From CAVZMO01 sp963776195 (GTDB lineage Bacteria; Nitrospirota; Thermodesulfovibrionia; Thermodesulfovibrionales; SM23-35): DNA of 64,000 nucleotides. The stretch is taken from assembly GCA_963776195.1 (NCBI GenBank), contig CAVZMO010000014.1:124001-188000 (forward strand), given 5' to 3'. A program made the translations under genes and the position numbers. The notes under the pieces were generated by a model. That model was not told the origin of the DNA. It saw nothing but the letters and a program-made list of their open reading frames with translations, and did not search any database. Shown piece by piece: positions 54,044 through 62,666 of this stretch; the first letter of the stretch is position 1, and each line of letters begins with the position of its first letter.

Positions 54044-55135
54044 TTAACCCTTTCCAAAGGGGCAAAGAGGATAACGGCATTCGACACAATTCATGCATAA
54101 CCCCCCGTGTCCCAAATGGGCAAGCTCCTTTCTTCCGATGAGCTCTCCCGCGAGAATCCTGGGCAAAACGAGATCAAAGACCGTTCTTTTATGATAAATA
54201 CCGCACGCGGGGATCCCGAGAACGGGGACCGGTTCTCTATTAAAATCCCCTAGCTCAATATATGCAACCAGAAACATGGCGCCGGGAAGCGCTGCCGAAC
54301 CGTAAGTAATGTCGGTTGCGCCGAGGTTTTTTATAGCAAATCGCGTAACATCGTCGGGGTCGACGGACATGCCGCCTGTCGTAATGAGCAACTCGGCGCC
54401 GGCATCAATCAGTTCGCTCAGTCTCTCCGTAATTATGCCTTCGTCGTCCGGGGTGTATGAGAGCCCGACAATCTCACCCTGGTATTCTTCTATTTTTCTG
54501 GTGATGACCGGCTCAAAGGCGTCCTTTATTAGGCCGTGGTAGACCTCGTTCCCCGTAATGACGACGCCTGCTTTAGGTCTTCTCAATTGTTTAACTTCAA
54601 CAACCTTGCCAAAACGTTCTGCAACAGCCATTGCCTCTTCTACAACCTTCCTTTTAACCACAAGGGGGATTGCCCTCGTCCCGGCGACAACAGCCCCTCT
54701 TTTTACACGCGTATTATCGTGCAGGGTTGCGCACATGATATCTCCAAGCATATTGAATTGAAAAAGCGCTTCTTCATTCACCTTCAACAATCCATCGCGA
54801 TCAGCAACGATATTGATTTTGCCCTCCTTTGGTTCACCTTCCATGGTTGCGCCTGTGCCCGTGAGTGAGGTTGCCAGGCAGTAAGCGGCATCATCCTCAT
54901 GCATCTCGTCACGTTCTATATCCAACACAAATACTTGTTCCTTGCCAAGCCTTCTTAAATGTCCGATATCGTCCTCTCTTATAATATGGCCCCTTTTATA
55001 TGCTCTGCATTTGATTTCACCTGGGCGTATCTCGGTGACATCATGTGCGAGCATTAACCCGATTGAATCGCCCAAGGGGATTTTCTTGTGATTTTTTTCT
55101 CCTTCTCTAAAATCATTACTCCAATTTCTACACAT
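54044..55135 (-). CDS. MoeA-like molybdopterin-binding protein with Cys-rich tail
   Basis: A 363-aa protein with the MoeA/MoCF-binding domain: GDSIGLMLAHDVTEIRPGE at the N-terminus, AGVVITGNEVYHGLIKDAFEPVI, LSYTPDDEGIITERL, LLITTGGMSVDPDDVTRFAI and VPVLGIPACGIYHKRTVFDLVLPRILAG. Instead of the MoeA C-terminal domain it ends in a short cysteine cluster, GGLCMNCVECRYPLCPFGKG, suggesting metal binding. It opens the Ior operon and probably prepares the cofactor for it. ATG 55135 has GAGGAG 8 bases upstream. It is not a plain MoeA, so I give no symbol. Confidence 0.8.
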   Translation of the reverse strand: MCRNWSNDFREGEKNHKKIPLGDSIGLMLAHDVTEIRPGEIKCRAYKRGHIIREDDIGHLRRLGKEQVFVLDIERDEMHEDDAAYCLATSLTGTGATMEGEPKEGKINIVADRDGLLKVNEEALFQFNMLGDIMCATLHDNTRVKRGAVVAGTRAIPLVVKRKVVEEAMAVAERFGKVVEVKQLRRPKAGVVITGNEVYHGLIKDAFEPVITRKIEEYQGEIVGLSYTPDDEGIITERLSELIDAGAELLITTGGMSVDPDDVTRFAIKNLGATDITYGSAALPGAMFLVAYIELGDFNREPVPVLGIPACGIYHKRTVFDLVLPRILAGELIGRKELAHLGHGGLCMNCVECRYPLCPFGKG

Positions 55136-55160
55136 AGTGAAATCTCCTCACTTCTTTTTT

Positions 55161-55256
55161 TCAGGGAAGAAATCCGTAGACGTCCCCGCCCACAAGAAAG
55201 ACCTCTTTTGCTTTTTCGATTTGAGAAAGAAAAATTTGAAACCTGTATTCTTTCAT
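55161..55256 (-). CDS. Possible 31-aa leader ORF upstream of the molybdenum operon
   Basis: On the minus strand ATG 55256 opens MKEYRFQIFLSQIEKAKEVF and ends LVGGDVYGFLP at TGA 55161, 26 bases before the MoeA-like start. A weak ribosome site (CAGGAC) precedes it. The amino-acid sequence looks protein-like rather than random. It may be a small gene, a leader peptide or chance. I recognise no family. Confidence 0.28.
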   Translation of the reverse strand: MKEYRFQIFLSQIEKAKEVFLVGGDVYGFLP

Positions 55257-55480
55257 TGGATTGTCCTGAGTATTGAAAACCCGAAGGGGCTCTCCGCTAA
55301 AATTAATTTCTATAATCTCAACTTAACACAAATTATCCGATTGTCAAGGAATAACCTTCCCCGTGGAAATTCACACAATATTACGTGTATCTTTTGATGG
55401 CGTGGATTATTAGTATGCTATGATATAAAAAAGTATTGTTCTTTCCGCATCATGTACTGAGCCTAAAGAAAGGAGTGCTC

Positions 55481-56140
55481 ATGAGTAAAGAAATAAAGGG
55501 AGCCATTCTTCAGAGAGATAAAGAGACCTATGCCATTGTTCCGAGGATTCCGATGGGAGTCCTGACTCCCGAGATTCTCGAAAAGCTGGCAGCGGTCGCA
55601 CGCAAATATAACGTTAGGATTATCAAGATCACATCAGGACAGCGTATAGCATTAGTAGGGCTTAAGCCGGAGGACATTGACAGGGCATGGAATGATCTTT
55701 CAATGGACATCGGACCAGCGGAAGGACTATGCGTTCATTACGTTCAGTCATGTCCCGGCACCGAAACCTGTAAGTTCGGACAGGGAAACTCACTCGGCCT
55801 TGCTGCAATGGTGGAAAAGATGTACGTGGGAAAGGAAGATTTTATTCCTGCCAAAACCAAATTCGGTATTTCCGGCTGTATGCTGAACTGCGCTGAAAGC
55901 TATCTGAGGGATTTCGGCGCATTTTGTACCCCCGCCGGTTGGACGGTAGTAGTCGGCGGTAATTCAGGCGGCAGGCCGCGCATCGGAGATGTTATTGAGA
56001 AAAAACTCTCTGAAGAGCAGGTAGTCGAATTATTCAGCAAATGTCTGGATTATTATGCGAAGAACGCACGGCCGAGGGAGAGAATGCCGAGGTTTGTCGA
56101 GCGCATCGGCATAGAGGAATTCAAGAAAGCGGTGTTGTGA
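55481..56140 (+). CDS. Sirohaem-type nitrite/sulfite reductase-like protein, small
   Basis: A 219-aa protein with one ferredoxin-like half-domain (PRIPMGVLTPEILEKLAAVARKYNVRIIKITSGQRIALVGL) and one sirohaem/4Fe-4S domain: CPGTETCKFGQGNSLGL and GISGCMLNCAESYLRDFGAF give the C-x5-C...C-x3-C cluster that binds the coupled cofactor. It is about half of a usual assimilatory reductase (500+ aa) and resembles small Fsr/NirA-like or anaerobic sulfite reductase-related proteins. Start ATG 55481, with AAAGGAG upstream. No electron-donor subunit is adjacent. Confidence 0.78.
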   Translation: MSKEIKGAILQRDKETYAIVPRIPMGVLTPEILEKLAAVARKYNVRIIKITSGQRIALVGLKPEDIDRAWNDLSMDIGPAEGLCVHYVQSCPGTETCKFGQGNSLGLAAMVEKMYVGKEDFIPAKTKFGISGCMLNCAESYLRDFGAFCTPAGWTVVVGGNSGGRPRIGDVIEKKLSEEQVVELFSKCLDYYAKNARPRERMPRFVERIGIEEFKKAVL

Positions 56141-56308
56141 GAACAGGCGGGAGATGCCCGATTTTCCGTCAGGATCCGTCTAAAATCACAACTACGACAG
56201 AGAAAAATAAGAAAAGCAAAGTTTTCGAAATATCAGTTTTCATCAAACATTCCTGTCTATCTTCTCCGGATTTTTTCGGAAGGACCTTGTCTTGCACATA
56301 GGTTTTCT

Positions 56309-56623
56309 CTAATCTTTTCTGAGGCCGTCCAAGATATGAAGCACTGCCAAGATCGGATGACGATACATCATCCTTGTACCTGCAAAACGCATCACGCCCT
56401 TTATCTTTTCCCGCATCGATGGTTTATAGCAATGTACCTTGCAGTTAGCGCACGTTGTTTTACAGGCCTGGAATGGACATCTATCCAGACGCCTGCCTGC
56501 GTAATCCAGAAGCTCTCTGCATTCGTCGCAGAGTCTGCTGCGGTTTTTGTGGGCGCCGCGACAGTATATGTGTACCATGGCCCCGACAGTCTTTTTTTCT
56601 CTGGCTACCCTCCGGTGTATCAA
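56309..56623 (-). CDS. ygbA: YgbA-family (nitrous oxide-stimulated promoter) protein
   Basis: A 104-aa cysteine-rich protein of the YgbA_NO family (PF11756-type), found in NsrR/NO-responsive contexts in enterobacteria. EKKTVGAMVHIYCRGAH at the N-terminus, then LCDECRELLDYAGRRLDRCPF, KTTCANCKVHCYKPSMREKI and VMRFAGTRMMYRHP. The cysteine pattern suggests metal or cluster binding. Function is poorly known. It is convergent with the sirohaem-type gene upstream on the plus strand, and a nitrogen-oxide stress link for the pair is a guess. Confidence 0.8.
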   Translation of the reverse strand: MIHRRVAREKKTVGAMVHIYCRGAHKNRSRLCDECRELLDYAGRRLDRCPFQACKTTCANCKVHCYKPSMREKIKGVMRFAGTRMMYRHPILAVLHILDGLRKD

Positions 56624-56651
56624 TGAATTTTCTCAAATCTTTTTGGCGTAT

Positions 56652-57149
56652 CTATCGATAATTTATGAATTCGATGTGAAAATCGAATTCTTTTCCCTTC
56701 AGCATGGTAATAACCGCCTGCAGATCGTCGATCTTTTTTGCCCTGACCCGCACCTGGTCTTTCTGGATCTCTGCCTGTACCTTGAGTTTTGTATCTTTAA
56801 TGAGTTTGACAATGTCCTTCGCCCTTTCGGTAGATACGCCCTGCTGGAGGGTCAGTATCTGTCTAACCGTATCACCGGCTGCTTGTTCGATCTTCCCGAA
56901 GCTTAAAGCCTTCAGCGATACGCCTCGCTTTACGAACTTATTCTTAAGGATCTCTGTCAGACTGTTTAGTTTATACTCGTTATCTGAAATGAGAGTGATC
57001 TCCGCCTTGTCCTTATGGAGTTCGATACTGCTTTTGCTTCCCTTAAAATCGAACCTCTGGCTTATCTCTTTTTCCGCCTGCTGAACAGCGTTCGAGACCT
57101 CCTGCATATCGACTTTACTCACAACATCAAAAGAATGTTCATCTGCCAT
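56652..57149 (-). CDS. YajQ family c-di-GMP-/nucleotide-binding protein
   Basis: A 165-aa YajQ (UPF0234) protein: HSFDVVSKVDMQEVSNAVQQAEKEISQRFDFKGSKS, AEITLISDNEYKLNSLTEILKNKFVKRGV, and a C-terminal QDQVRVRAKK-like segment (KDQVRVRAKKIDDLQAVI). Members bind c-di-GMP in Xanthomonas and affect RNA or virulence regulation; the exact role here is unknown. I place the start at ATG 57149, 6 bases after AAGGAG, not at 57155. With two PilZ proteins this is the third potential c-di-GMP reader in the window. Confidence 0.88.
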   Translation of the reverse strand: MADEHSFDVVSKVDMQEVSNAVQQAEKEISQRFDFKGSKSSIELHKDKAEITLISDNEYKLNSLTEILKNKFVKRGVSLKALSFGKIEQAAGDTVRQILTLQQGVSTERAKDIVKLIKDTKLKVQAEIQKDQVRVRAKKIDDLQAVITMLKGKEFDFHIEFINYR

Positions 57150-57284
57150 ATCCATCTCCTTATACGGTGAAATTCATTTTGAATTATCACTGTTTCAGCA
57201 TTTTCCGTCAAGTGTGTCATTGTCAGGAATAAGAACTTTTCGATTTCTTGCAGCCTCATATATCTTGTAGTAAGATATAGACAA

Positions 57285-57863
57285 ATGAGGATATCCGGCG
57301 GTACTGCAAAGGGGAGAAGGACTGCAACAAAAAGACTCATCACAAATATATCCTCAGGGGAGAGACTCAGGCCGACCTCGTCCAAGGTAAGAGAAGCACT
57401 TTTTGACATACTGAGGGACCGGATCGGGCAGGCGAGTTTTGTAGACCTCTATGCAGGGACAGGAACCGTGGGTTTTGAGGCGCTGTCGAGAGGCGCACAA
57501 CGTGCCGTCTTTGTCGAACCCGATGCATTGAGATCCGGAACAATCAGGAGCAGCGCTGCCGAACTTGGATTCCAGGATATGTCTCGGGTCATTAAGAACG
57601 AGGCTTGCGAATTTCTGAAAATGGCTATTGCCGGTCAGGAAATCTTTGATATTGTTTTCCTCGATCCACCCTATCAATCGGATGAAATAGAAAAGGTCCT
57701 TCCGATAATCGGAGAGAACAAATTATTGAGTGAGAGGGGACTTGTAATTGTAGAACATTTTTCGAAAAAAAAAGTGCCGGAAACAGCGGGCATATTAAGA
57801 ATGGCAAAGACCTATAAGTATGGAGATACGGTGCTGACACTGTACACAAAGGCTGATGTATGA
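57285..57863 (+). CDS. rsmD: 16S rRNA (guanine966-N2)-methyltransferase
   Basis: A 192-aa RsmD enzyme that methylates G966 in 16S rRNA. MRISGGTAKGRRTATKRL, RPTSSKVREALFDILRDRI, motif I VDLYAGTGTVGFEALSRGA, and the catalytic IVFLDPPYQSDEI (DPPY) are all present. Length is usual. It overlaps the isochorismatase-like gene by 4 bases (ATGA). Confidence 0.93.
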   Translation: MRISGGTAKGRRTATKRLITNISSGERLRPTSSKVREALFDILRDRIGQASFVDLYAGTGTVGFEALSRGAQRAVFVEPDALRSGTIRSSAAELGFQDMSRVIKNEACEFLKMAIAGQEIFDIVFLDPPYQSDEIEKVLPIIGENKLLSERGLVIVEHFSKKKVPETAGILRMAKTYKYGDTVLTLYTKADV

Positions 57864-58894
57864 AAACGGAGGATCTCCCTATCCCCGCGCATTTTAACCC
57901 GGACAAAACCGGTGAGGTCTGGAGAGTCCCCTATCAGGAACGGGCAAAGGAAGCCGAAGCGTGGGCGAAGCGGCACGATATACAACCCGCTTCAGGCGAC
58001 CGGTGCAAAATATGCCTGTTGGCCGTGGATGTGCAAAATACCTTTTGCATTCCCGGATTCGAATTATATGTAGGGGGACGCTCCGGCAGCGGGGCGATGG
58101 ATGACAGCCGGAGACTATGCGAATTCATTTACCGCAACCTTGACGTTATTACGCAGATTTGTCCCACAATGGACACACATCAACCGATGCAGATTTTTCA
58201 TTCCATCTATCTAATCAATGATAAAGGAGAGCATCCGGAGCCTTTTGCCCTTATTTCTCCGGAAGATGTGCGGAAAGGCCTCTGGAGGTTTAATCCGGCA
58301 CTTTGCTACAGCTTAGGAATCACTGACGATTACGGGGAGAGGCATCTTTTGCACTACACGACAAAGCTGAAGGAAGGTGGCAAATACGACCTCACGATAT
58401 GGCCGTATCACGGCATGTTAGGAGGCATCGGGCACGCCCTGGTCCCAGCTGTCGAAGAAGCGGTCTTTTTTCATGCCGTTGCGCGCTACAGCCAGGCAGA
58501 TTTTCATGTAAAGGGAGACAGTCCGTTCACGGAGCATTACTCTGTTCTCGATCCGGAGGTTCTGGAAGGTCCTGACGGGAAGCCCATAGGTCGGAAGAGC
58601 GACAGGCTTTTGAGAAAACTTCTGGAGTTCGATGCCATTGTGATAGCAGGACAAGCCAAGAGCCATTGTGTGGCCTGGACGATCGACGATCTATTGGCGG
58701 ATATTCGTGCTCAGGATATAGGGTTGGTCGAAAAGATATATCTCCTCGGAGATTGTTCATCTCCCGTTGTTGTCCCCGGTGTGATCGACTATACAGACAA
58801 AGCAGATGAAGCATTCAAAAGATTTGCCGATGCCGGGATGCATGTGGTCCGCTCCACCGATCCGATTGAAACCTGGACGGGGATTAGACTGTAA
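57860..58894 (+). CDS. Isochorismatase/nicotinamidase-like cysteine hydrolase
   Basis: A 344-aa cysteine hydrolase. The catalytic triad is visible as Asp in CLLAVDVQNTFC, Lys in HYTTKLKEGG and Cys in VIAGQAKSHCVAWTIDDLL. The protein is about 100 residues longer than common nicotinamidases, with extra sequence at the N-terminus (PAHFNPDKTGEVWRVPYQER) and between catalytic motifs. Substrate unknown; amide or isochorismate-type hydrolysis is the family range. It is translationally coupled to rsmD (ATGA), a pairing with no obvious metabolic sense. Confidence 0.8.
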   Translation: MKTEDLPIPAHFNPDKTGEVWRVPYQERAKEAEAWAKRHDIQPASGDRCKICLLAVDVQNTFCIPGFELYVGGRSGSGAMDDSRRLCEFIYRNLDVITQICPTMDTHQPMQIFHSIYLINDKGEHPEPFALISPEDVRKGLWRFNPALCYSLGITDDYGERHLLHYTTKLKEGGKYDLTIWPYHGMLGGIGHALVPAVEEAVFFHAVARYSQADFHVKGDSPFTEHYSVLDPEVLEGPDGKPIGRKSDRLLRKLLEFDAIVIAGQAKSHCVAWTIDDLLADIRAQDIGLVEKIYLLGDCSSPVVVPGVIDYTDKADEAFKRFADAGMHVVRSTDPIETWTGIRL

Positions 58895-58962
58895 ATAGAC
58901 TTGATGCCTCGAAATTCTGTTGAGAGGTAGTGCATTAAAAAATATGTCGGAGTCACCATAGC

Positions 58963-59784
58963 GTGAAAAAGAAGGTACACGTATTCATAGTTTCCGACGC
59001 GACAGGGATGACCGCCGAAATGGTAATCAGCGCCGTCTTAGTGCAATTCAAAGAAATAGAACCGATCTTCAAAAAATTTCCCTATATCAAGACCATAGAG
59101 CAGATAAAGGCAATCCTGACACAGGCTGAGGCAGCACGGGGCATGGTAATTTACTCACTTGTTTCACAGGAACTCAGGTCATGGATTCGCAGAGAAAGAA
59201 AGAAGAGGGATGTTTTCATCATCGATCTTCTCGGCCCCTTTATCGAACGAATAGGAAAAATGTGGAACATAATGCCTGTGTTCAGTCCCGGCTTGCTGAA
59301 GAGAGTCAGCGAAGAATCCATTCGTCTTGCGGAATCGATAGATTTTACCCTGAGGCACGACGACGGACAGGGCATAGATACTCTGGAGCATGCCGATCTT
59401 GTCCTGGTCGGCGTTTCAAGAACATCCAAAACACCCACCAGCCTTTATCTGTCGTGTAATAATAACCTAAAGGTGGCCAACATTCCTATTATTGAAGATA
59501 TGAGGCCGCCGGATGAGATTTTTGCGATAAATGTTCACAAAGTGGGCTTGACCATTTCTCCGGAGAGGCTTGCGTTTATCAGGGAGAGAAGGCTCAAATA
59601 TGCAGGTGAAACCGATTATCTGGATATATCCCACATTAAGAAGGAACTTGAATACAGCCGCAGGATATTTCATCAGGTAAAAAATCTGCAGGTCATCGAT
59701 GTTACGAACAGCTCTATCGAAGAGGTAGCCAACAAGATAATGGAGAGCAGGCAGGAAATGATAAATGATAAGGGAAGGAGGTAA
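58963..59784 (+). CDS. ppsR: PEP synthase regulatory protein (DUF299), copy 1
   Basis: A 273-aa bifunctional kinase/phosphorylase of the DUF299 family, which inactivates PEP synthase by ADP-dependent phosphorylation and reactivates it with phosphate. HVFIVSDATGMTAEMVISAV at the N-terminus, LRHDDGQGIDTLEHADLVLVGVSRTSKTPTSLYLS with the P-loop, and LKVANIPIIEDMRPP, GLTISPERLAFIRERR. Start is GTG 58963. It is 2 bases before the PEP synthase gene, its evident target. A second paralogue lies after that gene. Confidence 0.9.
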   Translation: MKKKVHVFIVSDATGMTAEMVISAVLVQFKEIEPIFKKFPYIKTIEQIKAILTQAEAARGMVIYSLVSQELRSWIRRERKKRDVFIIDLLGPFIERIGKMWNIMPVFSPGLLKRVSEESIRLAESIDFTLRHDDGQGIDTLEHADLVLVGVSRTSKTPTSLYLSCNNNLKVANIPIIEDMRPPDEIFAINVHKVGLTISPERLAFIRERRLKYAGETDYLDISHIKKELEYSRRIFHQVKNLQVIDVTNSSIEEVANKIMESRQEMINDKGRR

Positions 59785-59786
59785 TT

Positions 59787-62184
59787 ATGAGGGAGAAGAG
59801 TGTTTTTGTTCTATGGTTCAAAGAACTGGGGAAGGAGGATATCCCTTTGGTCGGAGGCAAGTGCGCCAATCTCGGTGAATTGTTCGGCAAGATAGGTGTA
59901 CCTGTCCCTAATGGTTTTGCCGTTTCGGCATATGCATATAAGTTTTTTTTAGAAAAAACCAAGGCAGACAAACAGATCGAATCTCTCCTTTTAAAAATGA
60001 ATTTATCCGATATGGAATCCCTTCAGGACGTTCTCGGAGAGAATCAGGAAACATATAGAAAGTCTTCCAATGCCGAAAGATATGGAGAAGGAGATCCTTC
60101 AGAAATATAAGGAACTTTCTAAATACGTAGGCAAAGAGAATGTGGCTGTTGCCGTAAGATCTTCGGCCACGGCAGAGGATTTGCCTGGAGCGAGTTTTGC
60201 AGGTCAGCAAGACACTTTCTTGAATGTCAAGGGGAAAGATCTCTTAAGCAACATAAAAAAGTGCTGGAGTTCTCTCTTTACTCCCCGGGCAATTGTCTAC
60301 CGGAAGGAAAAAGGATTTCCCGAAGATGAAGTTCTTATCAGTGTGGCTGTTCAAGAGTTAATTTTCTCCAAAGCATCGGGTGTTATGTTTACTATTGAGC
60401 CGGTAAGCGGTGCAAAGGATAAGATTGTTATAAACGCTTCCTGGGGTCTTGGAGAAGCCGTTGTGAGCGGGCAGGTAACACCCGATGAGTATGTTGTTGA
60501 CAAGAGGACTTTCCAAATAGTCGAGAAGCATATTGCGAAAAAGGTAAGGCAGATTGCGTCGGACAGGAAGGGCGGAACAAATTGGATCCCGGTACCTCCC
60601 GAATTACAGGAAGTTCAGTCGATCAGTGATGAGGAGATTATTCGTCTTGCGCAATACGCTATGCAGATAGAAAATCACTATAAGGTCTCCGAGGACATCG
60701 AATGGGCGGTGGATGATCGAGGCAAGATTTTCATTCTTCAGGCAAGACCCGAAACCGTCCACGGAGCTGCAAAAGAAGTTAAAGCTGAGGAAAGGAAGGA
60801 TGTCATGGATAAAGAACTCCTGCTTAAAGGTATCGGTGTGAGTCCCGGTATGGCTTCCGGTAAGGTTAAAGTTATTTTAAACGTCAAAAATATGTCGAGT
60901 TTTCAACAGGGAGATATTTTGGTTACAGAGATGACGACCCCTGATTGGGTGCCGGCTATGAAGATAGCCGCAGCGGTTGTCACCAACCTGGGTGGAAAAA
61001 CATGTCACGCTGCCATAGTAAGCCGTGAACTCGGTGTTCCGTGTATTGTTGGAACCGAAAACGCTACAAAGATATTTAAAGACGGCGATATTGTAACGGT
61101 AGACGGACAAAAGGGGATGATATTTAAGGGCGCCGTTGAACGCACGGTGGAAGCGAAAGCGCAATTGCAGGGAATGCCGGCGGATTTATCGGCGCAGATC
61201 GTGACGGCTACGAAAGTTTATGTAAACCTTTCTATACCTGAGATTGCCCGGAAGATAGCACAGGAGACCAACGCTGATGGAGTCGGCCTCTTAAGGGCCG
61301 AACATTTAATGCTCAGCATCGGAAAGCATCCGAGGCTACTCATGGAAGAGGGGGGTGATCAGGTGATGATAGATACCTTCTCGCGCGGCGTCGGACAGGT
61401 TGCAGAAGCCTTCTTCCCCCGTCCTGTCGTGTACAGATTCCTCGATTTTAAGCCCGATGAATTCCTCGAACTTCCCGGTGGAGAAAAATATGAACGAAGT
61501 CATGTAGGTCCTAACCCTATGATTGGGTATAGAGGAGAGTATAGGTATACAAAAGAGGATGACATTTTCAGACTTGAGCTCAGAGCTATCAGACAGGCCA
61601 GGGATAAAATGGGTTTTACCAATATATGGGTAATGGTTCCTTTCGTAAGAACCCTTGAAGTTTTCAGAAAGACCGTGAATATTATGCGTGAAGAAGGTCT
61701 GGACCACAAGAATGACAACAGTTTTCAGTTGTGGATTATGGTGGAGGTCCCCAGTGTGGTCTTTATGATCGATGAATTCTGCAAAGAAGGGATCGACGGC
61801 GTGAGTTTCGGGACGAACGATTTAACCATGCTCGTACTCGGCGTGGACAGAAATGACACATCGGTGCAGGAGATTTATGATGAAAGAAATCTCGGCGTCC
61901 TGAGGGCTATTGCCTATACGATGACAGTCTGCAGGAAGTACGGTGTGACGACATCAATCTGTGGACAAGCCCCGAGTGTGTATCCCGATTATCTTGAGTT
62001 CATGATACGCTGCGGAGCAACTTCAATTTCGGTTAATCCGGATACCGTGGTCTCGTCAAGGAAAAGCGTAGCAGTTGTAGAGCAAAAGATCCAGATGGAG
62101 AAGGCATTAGGTGTGATCACCAAGCCGAAGATAGCTAAAATCCCTTTGGAAGAGGTGTTCTTTTGGAGACATATAGAAGAGTAA
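59787..62184 (+). CDS. ppsA: PEP synthase / pyruvate,water dikinase (one frameshift)
   Basis: About 799 aa after repair. The ATP-grasp domain starts VLWFKELGKEDIPLVGGKCANLGEL, with VAVRSSATAEDLPGASFAGQQDTF and VSGVMFTIEPVSGAKDKIVINASWGLGEAVVSG. The swivelling domain has VTNLGGKTCHAAIVSRELGVPCIVGT (phosphohistidine), and the PEP barrel VYRFLDFKPDEFLELPGGEKYE, VPFVRTLEVFRKTVNIMREEGL, VSFGTNDLTMLVLGVDRN and SICGQAPS (catalytic Cys). The frame changes between about 60048 and 60060; after that IESLPMPKDMEKEILQKY resumes the family. It converts pyruvate to PEP, feeding gluconeogenesis. Both regulators flank it. Confidence 0.88.
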
Positions 62185-62624
62185 AAGGACTCGTTGACTT
62201 TATTGCCCGCAGGTATCAGAGCGTTGCAGAGATAGGTATCGGCCTTTTCCCTGATGTGGCTTATGCCTTGCTCAGTCAGAGAGTGCAACTTTTAGCGACT
62301 GATATCCGGCCTCTAAAATATGATGGGCTCAGGGTTGTTGCAGATGATATTACCGAACCGGATATTTCTCAATATGCCGGCGTGAATCTTATCTATTCTA
62401 TGCGACCGCCTCCTGAACTCGTTCCTTATATGGTCAGATTAGCCGGAAAGATTTCTGCGGATCTGATTATCAAGCCGCTCTCTTCTGAATACCCGGAAAG
62501 TTTTCGCCTGATGAGGAATGGAGATACAACTTTTTTTGAGCGGACATGGGAAAACCAATCTCTGACAAAGGAGAAATCTTCCCGCGCAAGTCCTGAGCGT
62601 ATCTGCGCGAGGAGCCCCGAATGA
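62163..62624 (+). CDS. UPF0146 family protein
   Basis: A 153-aa protein starting at TTG 62163 inside the last codons of ppsA, with AGAGGTG 6 bases upstream. GLVDFIARRYQSVAEIGIGLFPDVAYAL, LLATDIRPLKYDGLRVVADDI, GVNLIYSMRPPPELVPYMVRLAG and DLIIKPLSSEYPE match UPF0146, a small methyltransferase-like (Rossmann) family best known from methanogenic archaea. Function unknown. The charged tail (TKEKSSRASPERICARSPE) extends beyond the usual family end and may be a frame run-on. It sits between PEP synthase and the second DUF299 regulator. Confidence 0.72.
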   Translation: METYRRVKGLVDFIARRYQSVAEIGIGLFPDVAYALLSQRVQLLATDIRPLKYDGLRVVADDITEPDISQYAGVNLIYSMRPPPELVPYMVRLAGKISADLIIKPLSSEYPESFRLMRNGDTTFFERTWENQSLTKEKSSRASPERICARSPE

Positions 62625-62666
62625 TTTTCGGAGTGGAATGATACAAAAAAGCGGGGGTATTTTGAA

